Positions 8,545 through 18,120 of a stretch of 64,000 nucleotides of DNA are shown piece by piece. Positions within the stretch are counted from its first letter, which is position 1. Every line of letters begins with the position of its first letter. Position numbers and translations under genes: made by a program. The stretch lies in assembly GCA_965248155.1 (NCBI GenBank), contig CBDFIO010000002.1:1178001-1242000 (forward strand). The letters are read 5' to 3'. The DNA comes from RFSX01 sp965248155. Lineage in GTDB: Bacteria; Bacteroidota; Bacteroidia; Chitinophagales; Saprospiraceae. Under the pieces are notes generated by a model that did no database searches, had not been told where the DNA came from, and saw only the letters and a list, made by a program, of their open reading frames with translations.

Positions 8545-11500
8545 TTACATGTTTCGACGATATTGTCCACCCACTTCAAAAAGGGCCTGAGTAATTTGAC
8601 CTAGTGAGCAATATTTACAAGCTTCCATCAAGGATTCAAAAATGTTTTCATTATGTATAACTACATTTTTCAAATTCTTAATAAGGGCTTCAGAATTACC
8701 TTTGTTATGATTTTGTAGATTTTCAACCGTTAAAATTTGATATTTCTTCTCTTCTTCAGTTGCTCGTATCACTTCTGCAGGTATGATTGTGGGAGAACCC
8801 TTTGAGCTTAAGAAGGTGTTCACACCAATAATCGGATATTCCCCACTATGCTTCAGATGTTCGTAATACATACTTTCTTCCTGAATTTTACTCCTCTGAT
8901 ACATTGTTTCCATAGCTCCTAAAACCCCACCTCTTTCAGTGAGTCTGTCAAATTCGATCAATACTGCTTCTTCAACCAGATCGGTAAGTTCTTCAATGAT
9001 GAAAGACCCTTGTAGTGGATTTTCGTTCTTGGCAAGACCGAGCTCCTTATTAATAATGAGTTGGATAGCCATGGCTCTTCGAACTGAATCTTCTGTTGGT
9101 GTTGTGATAGCCTCATCGTATGCATTCGTATGTAGAGAATTACAATTATCATAGATGGCATAAAGTGCCTGTAATGTAGTCCTAATGTCATTAAAATCAA
9201 TCTCTTGAGCATGGAGCGATCTACCTGAAGTTTGAATGTGATATTTTAACATTTGTGCCCTGGGATCAGCTCCATATTTAAGTTTTAGGGCTTTCGCCCA
9301 AATTCTTCTTGCTACTCTTCCAATGACAGCATATTCAGGATCGATGCCATTTGAAAAGAAGAATGAAAGGTTCGGTCCAAATCTGTTTATATCCATACCT
9401 CTCGATAGGTAATATTCAACATAAGTGAATCCATTGGCCAATGTAAAGGCCAATTGAGAGATCGGATTTGCTCCAGCTTCAGCAATGTGGTAACCTGAAA
9501 TAGATACAGAATAAAAATTCCTTACATTATTTTCTATAAAATAGGCTTGTACATCACCCATTAAGCGCAGAGCAAGCTCAGTTGAAAAAATGCATGTGTT
9601 CTGAGCCTGATCTTCTTTGAGGATATCTGCCTGTACAGTACCGCGAACTTTTGAAAGGGTATCTTTTTTTATATTACTATAGATTTCTTCAGGCAACACC
9701 TGATCACCAGTCACTCCTAGAAGCATCAGTCCAAGACCATCATTTCCTTCAGACAATTGACCTTGATATTGAGGTCTCTTGCCGGCATCTCCACTATAGA
9801 TTTTGACTATTTTTTCTTCTATTTCTTTTTCAAGACCATTTTCTTTGATATGTAACTCACATTGTTGATCAATCGCCGCATTCATAAAATAGGCCAACAA
9901 CATAGGAGCAGGTCCATTGATAGTCATACTTACCGATGTCATTGCGTCGGATAAATTGAATCCTGAGTACAATTTCTTAGCATCATCGAGACAACAAACC
10001 GAAACTCCGGAATTACCAATTTTTCCATAGATATCAGGTCTATGCCCGGGATCATGTCCATATAAGGTTACGGAGTCAAAAGCTGTGGATAGCCTTTTTG
10101 CGTCTTGATCCAAGCTGACATAATGAAAGCGTTTATTAGTTCTTTCCGGACCTCCTTCGCCTGCAAACATTCTTGTTGGACCTTCTCCTTGTCTTTTAAA
10201 AGGATAAAGTCCTGCTGTGAAAGGAAATTCACCAGGAACATTTTCTTGCAAGCTCCATTTTAAAATATCTCCCCATGAAGTATATTTAGGTAAGGCAACT
10301 TTTGGAATTTTATTTTGAGATAATGATTTTGTATGAGTATCTATCTTAAGTTCTTTATCTCTCACTTTAAAAGTAAAAACATCATCAGTGTATAATTTCT
10401 TTTTGGCAGTCCAGTTGACAATTGTATCCCAATTGTAAGCATTAAGATCTTTCTTAACCTTGTTAAATTGCTGATATAATAATTCAACAAAAGTTTTATG
10501 ATCGGGATTTTGTGCTTCAAGAATTTCCAATCCTGATTGTTGGACTTGAGCGGTTTTCCCGGTTACGGATTCAATCGTTTTATATATGCCATAGAGGCTT
10601 TGTGCCACATTGACTTGTTCATTGGTTACGGTATCATAACTTCTGTTGTTTTCGGAAATTTCTGACAAATAGCGAACCCTGGCAGGCGGAATAATGAAAA
10701 TTTTCTCTGACATCTCTTCAGAGATCGTAAATATTGAATTTAAGTTTATCCCGGTTTTATCAGAAACCGTGTCCATGATTTTACTATAGAGCGTATTCAT
10801 GCCGGGGTCATTAAACTGCGATGCGATTGTACCAAAAACGGGAAGGGTATTTATATCGGCATCCCACAGATTATGATTACGCTGATATTGTTTCTTAACA
10901 TCACGCAATGCATCCAGAGCTCCTCTCTTATCAAATTTGTTGATTGCTACAATATCTGCGAAATCGAGCATGTCGATTTTTTCAAGTTGAGTTGCTGCTC
11001 CAAATTCGGGTGTCATTACATAGAGCGAGACATCAGAATGATCAAGAATTTCTGTATCGGACTGACCTATTCCTGAAGTTTCAAGAATTATTAAATCGAA
11101 ATCGGCAGCTTTCAGGATTTCAATCGCTTCATGAACATATTTAGATAATGCAAGATTACTCTGTCTTGTCGCTAAAGAACGCATATAAACCCTTGGATTA
11201 TTGATAGAGTTCATTCTGATTCTATCACCCAATAGGGCACCTCCGGTTTTTCTCTTTGATGGATCAACAGAAACAACACCAATTGTTTTGTCTTCAAAAT
11301 CAGCTAGAAATCTTCGAACCAATTCATCTACCAGACTAGACTTACCTGAACCTCCAGTTCCTGTAATTCCAAGGACCGGAATATTTTTTTCTTTGTTTTT
11401 CAGATGAACTTGTTCAAGGCTTTCTTTTACGATTTCAGGAAAATTTTCTGCAGCTGAAATCATTCTTGCAATTGAAGATGGTTGGTCAATATGGAGCGAA

Positions 11501-11967
11501 TTAATCTGACCGTTCAAATTTTCACCGAGAGGGAAATCACTTTTTTGAACCAAATCATTAATCATTCCTTGAAGGCCCATTTTTCTACCATCATCCGGCG
11601 AATAGATTCGGCATATGCCATAATCCATTAGTTCTTTTATTTCTTCTGGCAGGATAACACCGCCACCACCGCCAAATATTTTTATATGTCCACATGATTT
11701 TTCCTGTAGCAAGTCATACATGTATTTAAAATACTCGTTATGACCTCCCTGATAAGATGTCATTGCAATAGCTTGTACATCTTCTTGTATTGCAGTATTA
11801 ACAACTTCTTCTACGCTTCGATCATGTCCAAGGTGAATAACTTCAACCCCTGTAGACTGAATGATTCGACGCATTATATTAATAGCGGCATCATGTCCGT
11901 CAAAAAGCGATGCTGCAGTGACAATACGAATTTTGTTTTTGGGTTGATATTTCTCGACTTGATTCAT
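8545..11967 (-). CDS. icmF: Fused isobutyryl-CoA mutase (IcmF)
   Basis: Protein of 1140 aa with three parts. An N-terminal B12-binding domain has the lower-axial-ligand motif DGHDAA near residue 25 and a GGGG loop. A MeaB/ArgK-type G-protein chaperone has Walker A GTGGSGKSS near residue 205 and NKFD. The C-terminal half is an acyl-CoA mutase TIM barrel. The mutase part starts FTAGLYPFKRQGEGPTRM and continues AGEGGPERTNKRFHY, the IcmF rather than the methylmalonyl-CoA mutase pattern (which has a Tyr/Arg-rich TxYxxRPWT). It converts isobutyryl-CoA and n-butyryl-CoA, and in some members isovaleryl/pivalyl-CoA, with adenosylcobalamin. Start ATG 11967; GTG 11973 is also possible. I see no cobalamin riboswitch upstream. 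Confidence 0.9.
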   Translation of the reverse strand: MNQVEKYQPKNKIRIVTAASLFDGHDAAINIMRRIIQSTGVEVIHLGHDRSVEEVVNTAIQEDVQAIAMTSYQGGHNEYFKYMYDLLQEKSCGHIKIFGGGGGVILPEEIKELMDYGICRIYSPDDGRKMGLQGMINDLVQKSDFPLGENLNGQINSLHIDQPSSIARMISAAENFPEIVKESLEQVHLKNKEKNIPVLGITGTGGSGKSSLVDELVRRFLADFEDKTIGVVSVDPSKRKTGGALLGDRIRMNSINNPRVYMRSLATRQSNLALSKYVHEAIEILKAADFDLIILETSGIGQSDTEILDHSDVSLYVMTPEFGAATQLEKIDMLDFADIVAINKFDKRGALDALRDVKKQYQRNHNLWDADINTLPVFGTIASQFNDPGMNTLYSKIMDTVSDKTGINLNSIFTISEEMSEKIFIIPPARVRYLSEISENNRSYDTVTNEQVNVAQSLYGIYKTIESVTGKTAQVQQSGLEILEAQNPDHKTFVELLYQQFNKVKKDLNAYNWDTIVNWTAKKKLYTDDVFTFKVRDKELKIDTHTKSLSQNKIPKVALPKYTSWGDILKWSLQENVPGEFPFTAGLYPFKRQGEGPTRMFAGEGGPERTNKRFHYVSLDQDAKRLSTAFDSVTLYGHDPGHRPDIYGKIGNSGVSVCCLDDAKKLYSGFNLSDAMTSVSMTINGPAPMLLAYFMNAAIDQQCELHIKENGLEKEIEEKIVKIYSGDAGKRPQYQGQLSEGNDGLGLMLLGVTGDQVLPEEIYSNIKKDTLSKVRGTVQADILKEDQAQNTCIFSTELALRLMGDVQAYFIENNVRNFYSVSISGYHIAEAGANPISQLAFTLANGFTYVEYYLSRGMDINRFGPNLSFFFSNGIDPEYAVIGRVARRIWAKALKLKYGADPRAQMLKYHIQTSGRSLHAQEIDFNDIRTTLQALYAIYDNCNSLHTNAYDEAITTPTEDSVRRAMAIQLIINKELGLAKNENPLQGSFIIEELTDLVEEAVLIEFDRLTERGGVLGAMETMYQRSKIQEESMYYEHLKHSGEYPIIGVNTFLSSKGSPTIIPAEVIRATEEEKKYQILTVENLQNHNKGNSEALIKNLKNVVIHNENIFESLMEACKYCSLGQITQALFEVGGQYRRNM

Positions 11968-12048
11968 AGGCACGATTGGTACTACAAATATCGTGAAGTT
12001 CGCTTATTAAGCCAAGATTCCAAGGATTATTGTACCTGAGCAATAGAT

Positions 12049-12067
12049 ATAACGAAACATTCGTTAT
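12049..12067. promoter_or_regulatory. Perfect 19-bp palindrome, candidate BlaI operator
   Basis: ATAACGAAACATTCGTTAT is a perfect 8+3+8 inverted repeat ending 20 nt before the blaI-type ATG and between the divergent icmF and blaI genes. BlaI/MecI repressors bind dyads upstream of their own operon, although the classical box is TACA-TGTA. That this dyad is the site is inferred from position and symmetry. Confidence 0.6.
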
Positions 12068-12087
12068 GTTAGCAAAAGAAGCAGATC

Positions 12088-12456
12088 ATGACTATGAGAA
12101 AACTTAATAGCACAGAAGAAAAAATTCTACAGATCTTATGGGAAATAGATCGCGGGTTTCCTCGTGAAATATTAGATAAGTTTGTTTATAGAATGCCTTA
12201 TAATACTTTTCTATCCATTATCAGAAAACTTGAAAAAGAAGGATTCTTAGCTTTTAATAAAATCGGAAGATCTCACCAGTATTATCCACTTTTAGAAAAG
12301 AAAGATTATAGTAAATCTTTATTTCGTAATCTCTTTAATAATTATTTAGGAAGCTCGAAAGAACAACTACTGTCATTTTTTATGGAGGAAGAAAACATCG
12401 ATCCTGTAGAACTACATGAATTATTAGACAACTTCAAAAAGCACAACGATGAATAA
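12088..12456 (+). CDS. BlaI/MecI/CopY family transcriptional repressor
   Basis: Protein of 122 aa. The N-terminal winged helix is typical (LNSTEEKILQILWEIDRGFPREIL, then YNTFLSIIRKLEKEGFL), and the C-terminal part (EQLLSFFMEEENIDPVELHELLDNFKK) is the dimerisation region cleaved in classical BlaI. The gene overlaps the M56 peptidase gene by 8 nt, giving the standard BlaI-BlaR1 regulator/sensor pair. No beta-lactamase gene is adjacent, so the controlled genes and signal are unknown. In Bacteroidota such pairs are numerous and mostly unrelated to antibiotics. Confidence 0.85.
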   Translation: MTMRKLNSTEEKILQILWEIDRGFPREILDKFVYRMPYNTFLSIIRKLEKEGFLAFNKIGRSHQYYPLLEKKDYSKSLFRNLFNNYLGSSKEQLLSFFMEEENIDPVELHELLDNFKKHNDE

Positions 12457-14014
12457 CCTTACCATTTACTTATGCGAGGTCTCACTAATCCTTGCAATTT
12501 GTTTTACTTTTTATTACTTACTCCTTAGGCCCATCATTCACTTTCGGTGGAATAGACTTTATTTTCTATTAAGCTATACAGTCAGTTTTCTTATTCCCTT
12601 GCTTTCCATAGATGTATACCCTGTATATCTTGAGATCAACCCGGGTGTTGTAGAGGCAACTGCTTCGAATATTGTATCTCAAGGACTTAGTGAATCAAGC
12701 TCATTGTCAGCACAAGAGGTTCTTCAGATAGCATATTTAACAATTGCTTGCCTTTTTCTTTTCCGTTTGATGTTTAATGTTTTTGGGATATTTCAATTAG
12801 TCAGCAAAGGGAGAGCTGAAAAACAAAATGATCATACTTTAATCCTATCATCGGCGATCAATCAGTCTTTTAGTTTTTTCAAGTATTTACTACATCCAGC
12901 AAATATTGTACTAACACCATCAATATTAAAGCATGAACTAACACATATCAAAGAAGGGCATAGTATGGATCTTATAATTTCTGAAATTATAAAGTCGATT
13001 TTATGGTTAAACCCCTTTGCATATGCAATGCAAAAGGCAATCAAACTAAATCACGAATTTATTTGTGATAGAGAGGCAGCCAGAATAGAAGGCTCTTTCA
13101 ATTACGCCAAACTCCTTGGAGAATATCATCTTAAAAAAGATACGCCAATACTTGTGAACAGCTTTTCATATAAACTTAAAACGAGAATCATCATGCTTCA
13201 AAACAAAACAAACAACTCCAATCAAAAATTGAGAGACTTATTTATCATTCCAGTGATATTTGGAATCACTTCCTTGTTTTCATTTGAAAAATACTATGTC
13301 CCAACTCAAGGTAATGATATTATGGAATCCGATACCATTCCATTTCCGAAAACCAAGATTATTTCAACTTATGATACGCTTATTGTTTTTGATTTTGAAA
13401 CATATGAAGAACCTGTAACTGTTGTAAGAAATGATGTAGAAGTTGTTGAAATTATTGATACAGTAAGCATTTATGATCTTGACACGAAAGAAGAAGTTAT
13501 TAAAGTTGTAAAAAGAGAGGTGCCAATTAATGAATATATGAAGGAAGATGGAAAAAAGTTTATTAAAACTCTGAAATCAAAATCAGATGCCAAGACTTCT
13601 GAAAGCTTATATTCTAAGGACACAATAACAATATTTGACTATGAAACATATGAAGAAACAGTAAGTGTTATTGAAAGAGTTAACCCTTGTTATACTTTTT
13701 TCTGGGGTGATAGGGCATTCAGCACTTCTCATAAGATCAAGGCCAGTACAGCTAAGTTTCTTATGAAGAAAAAAATCAAACTGGATAAAACCTTTCATAA
13801 GGAATGTGACGATGTAAAATCTTTCAGCTGCAGGGTAATATTTGTTCCCGTAAAGAAGGATCCTATGGTAATTAGAATTTCTAGCGATGCTTCCCAGTCT
13901 TCATTTGGAGATATTCCTGAAGATTATCTTACACCCGAAACAAAAATATTTATTGAAGATATTCAGGTTAACGATAGTCAGGAATACGAAGGAATTGTTC
14001 TGACGATAATCTAA
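12449..14014 (+). CDS. BlaR1-like M56 membrane metallopeptidase with repeat region
   Basis: Protein of 521 aa. Three hydrophobic segments in the first ~130 residues and one near residue 180 flank a zinc-peptidase site H162-E-x-x-H166 (LKHELTHIKEGH) with a downstream acidic ligand helix (NHEFICDREAAR). A last membrane segment sits near residue 270. The periplasmic half has three related ~20-residue units: DTLIVFDFETYEEPVTVV, DTVSIYDLDTKEEVIKVV and DTITIFDYETYEETVSVI. The C-terminal ~110 residues (SCRVIFVPVKKDP, then TKIFIEDIQV) resemble the C-terminal domain of GldM by pattern. Known BlaR1 proteins sense a ligand and cleave BlaI; no penicillin-binding domain is present. Confidence 0.8.
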   Translation: MNNLTIYLCEVSLILAICFTFYYLLLRPIIHFRWNRLYFLLSYTVSFLIPLLSIDVYPVYLEINPGVVEATASNIVSQGLSESSSLSAQEVLQIAYLTIACLFLFRLMFNVFGIFQLVSKGRAEKQNDHTLILSSAINQSFSFFKYLLHPANIVLTPSILKHELTHIKEGHSMDLIISEIIKSILWLNPFAYAMQKAIKLNHEFICDREAARIEGSFNYAKLLGEYHLKKDTPILVNSFSYKLKTRIIMLQNKTNNSNQKLRDLFIIPVIFGITSLFSFEKYYVPTQGNDIMESDTIPFPKTKIISTYDTLIVFDFETYEEPVTVVRNDVEVVEIIDTVSIYDLDTKEEVIKVVKREVPINEYMKEDGKKFIKTLKSKSDAKTSESLYSKDTITIFDYETYEETVSVIERVNPCYTFFWGDRAFSTSHKIKASTAKFLMKKKIKLDKTFHKECDDVKSFSCRVIFVPVKKDPMVIRISSDASQSSFGDIPEDYLTPETKIFIEDIQVNDSQEYEGIVLTII

Positions 14015-14039
14015 TTAGTAGCCCATTTTAAATTATTCT

Positions 14040-15416
14040 TTAATTTTTTCCCGACCATTCCAAAGGTGGTAAATAATCTTTTTGAGTTTCAAAGAACTCG
14101 TTGATCATATGAACTACATTATGATAGGAATCGACGTAAGGATCCAACATCAAAGCTTGTAAAAGAACATCTCTGCTTTTTTCGTGATATGCTTGAACCA
14201 ACAACTTATTAATACTGGCTTGAGTTCTTAGTAAAGCTAATGGCCCTTCCGGAAGCCTTTTCATTCCAATGGCCTGAAGCCCATTTTCATCCACTGTTGC
14301 CGGAACTTCAATTACAGTTTCTTCATCTAAACCTGGGACTAAGGAATTATCATTCCTAATGTTAATCGCAGCTAGTTCATGTTTGATTCCAAAAGATAAT
14401 CCTTCAATGATTGGAATTGCCAATTCTCCTGAACCACAAATGATGGATTCATCTTTAGGTTGATTATCATAGTAAGCCTGTTCCATTTTCCCGTGTAAAG
14501 GCAGATGTGTTGGATTGACATTCAGATTGTACAGATAAGGTGGAATATCATTGCTTTCCCATGGATTCAATGTTTTAGGATCATAAAAATATTGCATTCG
14601 ACTACTGGATAATAAGGGTGCTGCCCATCTGACATATTCTCCAATATGATTGGTGCCCGGAGAAGGAAAGAGCCCATAGGTTCTAAACAATATTCTGCTT
14701 AGTGCAATCTCATCCCAATCACTTAACCAGTTGGCTTGATGTTCTTTTTCCTTTAGGAGTGGATAGAGGTCTTCTCCAGTTGATTTATGTCGGATAGATT
14801 CAAACCATGTAAAGTGATTTAATCCACTTGCATAGGCTTCAATGTCGTTCACATCCATTTCAAGAAGTCTGGCTAATTGTAGCTTGCCATACACAACACC
14901 ATGACATAAACCGATCGTTTTAACATCACTATGTGTGGAAATTAATTGCGTCAATTTTGGCAATGGATTGGTATAATTTAGCAATAAAGCATCCGGGCAG
15001 TTTCTTTTGATTGCTTCCACAATATTCGTCGTGGGTTCGAAATTTCTTAGGGCATGGAATATGCCTCCAGGACCTCCATTTTCTCCGTAAACTTGCTTGA
15101 AACCATATTTTCTGGGAATATGAAAATCTTGTGACCAAAAAAAGTATCGATCAAGTTCGATGGCCGAAATGACATAGTCAGCTCCTTCCAAAGCCTCATC
15201 CAGCGAATTTGTCGTAGAAATTGTAAGCTCTCTATTAAGTTGTTTAGCTATATTTTCAGTGTAGGTTTTATGCCCTTCTAATGTTTCTTCCTTTATATCC
15301 ATTAGCACGAGATGTACATTTGCTTCTGCCAATACATCACTTAATAGTACATCTCTGATTGAAGCAGGACCAAACTCTTGACTACCTGCCCCGATTAGCA
15401 CAATTTTAATATCCAT
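14040..15416 (-). CDS. GH4 family glycosidase (alpha-galactosidase/alpha-glucosidase type)
   Basis: Protein of 458 aa of glycoside hydrolase family 4, which uses NAD+ and Mn2+ in an unusual redox-elimination mechanism. The N-terminal Rossmann motif is KIVLIGAGSQEFGP. The substrate/metal region NYTNPLPKLTQLI and GLCHGVVYG carry the family's metal-binding Cys and following His. NHFTWF is the usual downstream block. The CHG pattern places it with alpha-glucosidase/galactosidase/glucuronidase members rather than 6-phospho-glycosidases, but the sugar is not certain. It is 5 nt downstream of a sodium:solute symporter gene, so uptake and hydrolysis are probably coupled. Confidence 0.85.
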   Translation of the reverse strand: MDIKIVLIGAGSQEFGPASIRDVLLSDVLAEANVHLVLMDIKEETLEGHKTYTENIAKQLNRELTISTTNSLDEALEGADYVISAIELDRYFFWSQDFHIPRKYGFKQVYGENGGPGGIFHALRNFEPTTNIVEAIKRNCPDALLLNYTNPLPKLTQLISTHSDVKTIGLCHGVVYGKLQLARLLEMDVNDIEAYASGLNHFTWFESIRHKSTGEDLYPLLKEKEHQANWLSDWDEIALSRILFRTYGLFPSPGTNHIGEYVRWAAPLLSSSRMQYFYDPKTLNPWESNDIPPYLYNLNVNPTHLPLHGKMEQAYYDNQPKDESIICGSGELAIPIIEGLSFGIKHELAAINIRNDNSLVPGLDEETVIEVPATVDENGLQAIGMKRLPEGPLALLRTQASINKLLVQAYHEKSRDVLLQALMLDPYVDSYHNVVHMINEFFETQKDYLPPLEWSGKN

Positions 15417-15421
15417 AAGTT

Positions 15422-17206
15422 TTAGCTAGATTTTTGTTTTGCAAAGATTTTCATTGTAAAATAAAAAGCGATAAATGATGCCGCTAATATAACGAAGGCT
15501 ACGCTGGATTTATCGATTACTATATATCCTAAGCCGAGCAAAGTTCCATAAATAAAAATAACACCAAATACCCATCCTATCCATCTTTGAGATCCCGGCA
15601 TATCGGTTTGGATTTCAGGAAGGCGTTTAGCGATATGTCCCCACCATCCTCCTGGTCTGACCAATTTATAGAAACTTTCCAATTTGCTGTCATCGTCAGG
15701 TTTTGTTACAAATGCCACAATAACCCAAACGATGGTTGTTATAATAAGTATGTAAACTGCACGGATGAGGTAATAGTCTTCTGTGTACAGGACAGACCAA
15801 TATTCTATGATTACATTATTACCCAATCCTATGGCTGTAAGTCCATTGATAATTAATAATCCATTGGCTAATATTAATGAAGCAACCATAGCACTAATTT
15901 CTGCCCAGGCATTAACACGCCACCAATACCATCTCAGTGCCCATAATATTGACATCCCTGCTGTAAGATCTATTATATATATCCATGCTCTTTCAATAGA
16001 ATTCATATAGTATGCGGTTAAACCCGCAAAGGCCGCCAGAATTAAAATTGAAATTCTTGACGCTTTAACGTAATGCTGATCTGTAGCATCTTTTTTTATA
16101 AATCTTTTGTAAATGTCATTGATGAGATAGGATCCTCCCCAACAAAGATGGGTGTCCATCGTGCTCATAAAAGCTGCAAGAAAAGACGCGACCAATAATC
16201 CTTTTAGGCCGATCGGCATAAATTCTGCCAGCATCATAGGATATGCTAATTCAGGGTCAGCAGCCAGGGCTTCGCTTGCTGTAGAAATTGGGAATGTAAC
16301 CAATGACCCTAGTCCAACAACGACCCAAGGCCAAGTCATAAGAGAGATGCCAAGGAATCCCCATAAAAATGCAGCATACATTGCATGTTTATTATTTTTC
16401 GCTGCAAACAATCTCTGAGCCGGATAACCATCATGCCCGCTCCTGGCCCATAAGATGAAAATCAAACACATATAGGAAGCAAATTCCAAAGGGGTGAGAG
16501 TTGCTGCATTGGGTAGAATCTCTAAGGCACCAGGCGGAGCATCGTCTAATGCTGAAATTTTCTCAACCAGACCACTTGGTCCATCGAAATTGTAAAGAAC
16601 AATACCAGCCAACACCAGAGAACCAAAGAGTCCTGTGCAGAATTGAAACATATCGGTCATCACCACACCCCACAATCCTGATGCTGCCGTATAAACGATA
16701 GCTAGAATTCCACACACAATCAAAGTGAATCCAGCATTCCATCCCAATAAAACTTCAGCAAACTTCACCATTGCCAGCATGACCCAGCCCATTACAACAC
16801 AATTTCTAAGCACCCCATGATAGATAGCAGCTACACCTCTTAATACAGATGCTGATTTGCCAGAGTAGCGTTTTTCCATGAATTCGGCATCGGTAATGAT
16901 ATTTGCCCTTCTCCAGAATTTTGCAAAGAAGAAAACAAGTAACATCAGTCCTCCTGCTTCATACCACCATAACCAGTTACCAAAAATTCCATGCTGTCGT
17001 ACAAGTGAAGCTGTTGCGAGCGGAGCATCAGTTGCAAACCAAGTTGCTGCAATTGAAGTTCCGGCAACCCACCATGGCAAACTTCTTCCAGCAACAAAAT
17101 AATCTTCCATTCCCTGACCGGCTCTCTTCGTGTACCAGATTCCTAAAATAAAGGTAATCACACCGTATACACCGATGACAACCCAATCAAGTGTTTGTAA
17201 CTGCAT
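15422..17206 (-). CDS. Sodium:solute symporter (SSS family)
   Basis: Protein of 594 aa with about 13-14 hydrophobic segments. The N terminus (LDWVVIGVYGVITFILGIWY), then DYFVAGRSLPWWVAGTSIAATWFATDAP, and the conserved RSGHDGYPAQRLFAAK and FLAAFMSTMDTHLCWGGSYL are typical of the SSS family. That family couples Na+ to uptake of sugars, amino acids or other organic solutes. The gene lies directly upstream of the GH4 gene on the same strand (5-nt gap), so an oligosaccharide or glycoside is the likely substrate; this is inference from context. The C-terminal extension (FYKLVRPGGWWGHIAKRLPEI) is common in the longer Bacteroidota members. Confidence 0.88.
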   Translation of the reverse strand: MQLQTLDWVVIGVYGVITFILGIWYTKRAGQGMEDYFVAGRSLPWWVAGTSIAATWFATDAPLATASLVRQHGIFGNWLWWYEAGGLMLLVFFFAKFWRRANIITDAEFMEKRYSGKSASVLRGVAAIYHGVLRNCVVMGWVMLAMVKFAEVLLGWNAGFTLIVCGILAIVYTAASGLWGVVMTDMFQFCTGLFGSLVLAGIVLYNFDGPSGLVEKISALDDAPPGALEILPNAATLTPLEFASYMCLIFILWARSGHDGYPAQRLFAAKNNKHAMYAAFLWGFLGISLMTWPWVVVGLGSLVTFPISTASEALAADPELAYPMMLAEFMPIGLKGLLVASFLAAFMSTMDTHLCWGGSYLINDIYKRFIKKDATDQHYVKASRISILILAAFAGLTAYYMNSIERAWIYIIDLTAGMSILWALRWYWWRVNAWAEISAMVASLILANGLLIINGLTAIGLGNNVIIEYWSVLYTEDYYLIRAVYILIITTIVWVIVAFVTKPDDDSKLESFYKLVRPGGWWGHIAKRLPEIQTDMPGSQRWIGWVFGVIFIYGTLLGLGYIVIDKSSVAFVILAASFIAFYFTMKIFAKQKSS

Positions 17207-17310
17207 GGTTTAAATATAATGTAATAATGCAATAATGAAATAAAGGAAAACAGAATTTTGATCCTTCTGAATTATCTTCTAATTATTAAATACCAGTATA
17301 CGGTTCAAAA

Positions 17311-18111
17311 TCAATAGACGGTATTACTCGCTCTATTTTGAAGATGAGGTTTATAAGTTTCTGCTAGGGATTTTGTCGCTTTAGCCAACATAACAAGATC
17401 AACACCCAGACCGATCATGTTGGCTCCGGATGCAACATATTCTTCTACGAGTTCTTTTTTGACAGCCAGTGTGCCGGCAGACTTACCAGCCTTTCTGATT
17501 CTGCTCATTCCATTTTTAACTTTATCAATTACTTCCGGGTGCATCGGTTGACCCAAGTAGCCCATTGACCCTGCGAGATCTGCGGGCCCAATAAAAACAG
17601 CATCTACGTTTTCAACTGCTAAAATTTCATCAAGGGCATCATATCCTTTTACAGATTCAACCTGGAGAATAAGGCACATCTGATCATTAGCATCTTGAAA
17701 ATAATTGTTAACACGATTCCATTGAGCAGCTCTAGCTAATGCCGAACCAACTCCACGAATTCCTTCAGGAGGATATCTCATGGCTTTGACCATCAGTTCA
17801 GCTTGTTCCGCACTTTCGATCATTGGAACAAGTAAAGATTGAACTCCGGCATCTAAATATTGCTTGATTAATACAGGATCGCCCACAGGAGGTCTTATTA
17901 CTGAACTCGTATTATGGCTTTGTAAGGCTTGGAGTTGAAGTATCATACTTCTGAGGTCAAATGGTCCATGCTCCCCGTCAATAAGAACAAAATCAAATCC
18001 AGCACCTCCTAATATCTCTGCGGCATAAGTATCCGCTATTCCATTCCAAATTCCATACTGAACAGTATCGGATTGAAGGTCACGCTTCAGTTTATTCTCG
18101 TTAATATTCAT
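17311..18111 (-). CDS. hpaI: HpaI-type 4-hydroxy-2-oxoheptanedioate aldolase
   Basis: Protein of 266 aa of the HpcH/HpaI class II pyruvate aldolases. It would split 4-hydroxy-2-oxo-heptanedioate into pyruvate and succinate semialdehyde, the last step of homoprotocatechuate degradation. The catalytic set is visible: His in DGEHGPFD, Arg in VIRPPVGDP, the metal ligand Glu in QVES and Asp in GPADLAGSMGY. It is 9 nt downstream of hpaH and divergent from hpaE-hpaD, giving one catabolic locus. Without that context it could be taken for a related 2-keto-3-deoxy-acid aldolase. Confidence 0.88.
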   Translation of the reverse strand: MNINENKLKRDLQSDTVQYGIWNGIADTYAAEILGGAGFDFVLIDGEHGPFDLRSMILQLQALQSHNTSSVIRPPVGDPVLIKQYLDAGVQSLLVPMIESAEQAELMVKAMRYPPEGIRGVGSALARAAQWNRVNNYFQDANDQMCLILQVESVKGYDALDEILAVENVDAVFIGPADLAGSMGYLGQPMHPEVIDKVKNGMSRIRKAGKSAGTLAVKKELVEEYVASGANMIGLGVDLVMLAKATKSLAETYKPHLQNRASNTVY

Positions 18112-18120
18112 CTATCAGAT

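Noticed and set aside
11968..12048. Cobalamin riboswitch upstream of the B12-dependent icmF
   Set aside because: The icmF-blaI gap is only about 120 bp and lacks a B12-box; too short for the riboswitch.
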